64,000 bases of DNA from Luteolibacter algae (GTDB taxonomy: Bacteria > Verrucomicrobiota > Verrucomicrobiia > Verrucomicrobiales > Akkermansiaceae), in assembly GCF_042683045.1 (NCBI RefSeq), contig NZ_JBHUIT010000001.1:62001-126000 (forward strand), in the 5' to 3' direction. A program made the position numbers and the translations under genes. A model generated the notes under the pieces. It saw nothing but the letters and a program-made list of their open reading frames with translations. It did no database searches and was not told where the DNA came from. Positions 63,287 through 64,000 of this stretch are shown piece by piece. Each line of letters starts with the position of its first letter. Position 1 is the first letter of the stretch.

Positions 63287-63601
63287 ATGAAAAAACTGAT
63301 TACTACTCTCGCTGTTGGGGCTTTTGCCTTCGTTGGGACCGCTGTTGAAGCCGATGCCCGCCCGCACCGCTCGCATCATGTTCCTGCTAGTCAGGTCTAC
63401 ATCAGCGGCTATCACCACGGTCGTCCGATCTATACGGAAAAATATTTTATCGGTTACGATTGTCACGGGCATCCGCGCTACGGATATCGCACGGTCTCCG
63501 CGCCGCGCCGTGGATATGATCGCTGCGGAACCGATTATCATCGCGGAGGTGGCGGATACCGCTCTTCAGGCACCCGCGTGAGCATCAGCTTCGGGCGTTA
63601 A
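63287..63601 (+). CDS. Small basic secreted protein, His/Gly/Arg-rich
   Basis: A 104-residue exported protein starting at the ATG at 63287, which gives a signal peptide (MKKLITTLAVGAFAFVGTAV); a longer frame begins at 63230. The mature part is rich in His, Gly, Arg and Tyr, with HGRPIYTEKYFIGYDCHGHP and a Gly-rich tail. It has the look of small verrucomicrobial surface proteins with no known function; histidine content might bind metals, but that is only a suggestion. A strong terminator follows. Confidence 0.72.
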   Translation: MKKLITTLAVGAFAFVGTAVEADARPHRSHHVPASQVYISGYHHGRPIYTEKYFIGYDCHGHPRYGYRTVSAPRRGYDRCGTDYHRGGGGYRSSGTRVSISFGR

Positions 63602-63640
63602 TGGGATCTAACTTTTGTGTGCCGATTGTGTCTGGTCGGG

Positions 63641-63675
63641 CTCCCCGTGAGTGAAAGCTCCGGGGAGTTTTTTTT
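63641..63675 (+). terminator. Rho-independent terminator after small basic gene
   Basis: CTCCCCG pairs with CGGGGAG around a 13-base loop, followed by eight T. It lies 40 bases after the stop of the small secreted gene. Confidence 0.9.
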
Positions 63676-63712
63676 GTCGTTGAAGCTTGGAAATATTGGA
63701 TCGCTGTGGCTT

Positions 63713-64000
63713 TCAGAGCGGCCGAGCGTATGTGTCGCAGCGGTTGTGCCAGCCTGGTAGCCATTTTCCTTCATTACGATCCGCCGGAGCATTTGCCACA
63801 CGGCGGGAAAGCATTCGCTTCGCCGATGCCGCAAACTCGCGGGCAGCATCCGGCCCCGCGGATACGGAATTCATGCCGCCCAGAACCTGAAGCAAGCCCC
63901 AGCCCTGGCCATTGTATTTCTCGGTGGATTTGATGCCCTCACCCTTGAAATTCACGTAGTCAATCAAGGCGTATTGTCCTTGGGCGGTCGTGGCCACTTT
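63713..64000 (-). CDS. C-terminal part of a conserved protein, cut by window edge
   Basis: The frame runs to the window edge and the first in-window valine codon is at 63997, so the true start may lie beyond. The visible 95 or so residues include ALIDYVNFKGEG, a segment QGWGLLQVLGGMNSVSAGPD, and the end WLPGWHNRCDTYARPL. This looks like the end of a conserved uncharacterised protein that I recall from proteobacteria and Verrucomicrobia, but I cannot name it. It is convergent with the small basic gene. Confidence 0.6.
   Translation of the reverse strand, partial: KVATTAQGQYALIDYVNFKGEGIKSTEKYNGQGWGLLQVLGGMNSVSAGPDAAREFAASAKRMLSRRVANAPADRNEGKWLPGWHNRCDTYARPL

Noticed and set aside
1..64000. 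CRISPR arrays, insertion sequences, phage genes, rRNA
   Set aside because: No repeat-spacer array, transposase, integrase or rRNA sequence was seen anywhere in the window.

Overview
The window is a chromosomal stretch from a member of the Verrucomicrobiota, most likely a Verrucomicrobiaceae/Akkermansiaceae relative. The evidence is the gene content: many secreted sulfatases, an ECF sigma factor of the Rhodopirellula/Verrucomicrobium type, PSD1 and DUF1501 proteins, two PEP-CTERM proteins, and XylR-like regulators combining a LacI-type sensor with an AraC helix-turn-helix. There are no insertion sequences, integrases, phage genes, CRISPR arrays or rRNA genes. Several genes overlap as ATGA, and several starts are probably GTG or TTG.

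Layout. 0-7 kb: a DUF1844 protein, accB-accC-thiE, and a 1161-aa protein that may be a PPi-type PEP carboxykinase, coupled to a 61-aa protein. 7-9 kb: a LysR regulator facing pirin and DoxX genes across a perfect palindrome. 9-17.9 kb: ECF sigma factor, FecR/discoidin protein, PSD1 cytochrome-like protein, DUF1501 protein, bioA, and a secreted peroxiredoxin-NTF2 fusion. 17.9-23 kb: metE facing a metR-like gene, then ilvD. 23-37.6 kb: a polysaccharide-type region with a DUF5060 glycoside hydrolase-like protein, GDPD, a thioredoxin lipoprotein, an esterase and five sulfatases. 37.9-44.3 kb: PEP-CTERM protein, priA, a class III aminotransferase and mutL. 44.6-52.1 kb: secreted proteins of unknown function, then a coupled operon of two prepilin-like proteins and one large PilX/GspK-like protein. 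52-57.7 kb: tRNA-Val, rsgA, an MscS-type channel, a YheT-type hydrolase and tRNA-Arg. 57.9-64 kb: PEP-CTERM protein, a 790-aa tandem XylR-like regulator, a sixth sulfatase, a small basic secreted protein and a gene cut by the window edge.

How the genes may work together (inference). The six sulfatases, the DUF5060 protein, the esterase and the double regulator suggest growth on sulfated polysaccharides sensed in the cytoplasm by XylR-like proteins. The sigma/FecR/PSD1/DUF1501 block looks like one of the surface-signalling and secreted-protein modules that recur in the Planctomycetes-Verrucomicrobia group. The pilin-like operon and the secreted genes before it look like a surface or export apparatus of unknown role.

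The items most worth follow-up are the tandem regulator with a 21-bp-spaced direct repeat near it, the candidate PPi-PEPCK, the pilin-like cassette with the structured leader upstream of its neighbours, the MutL lacking the usual endonuclease metal-site residues, and the peroxiredoxin-NTF2 fusion.
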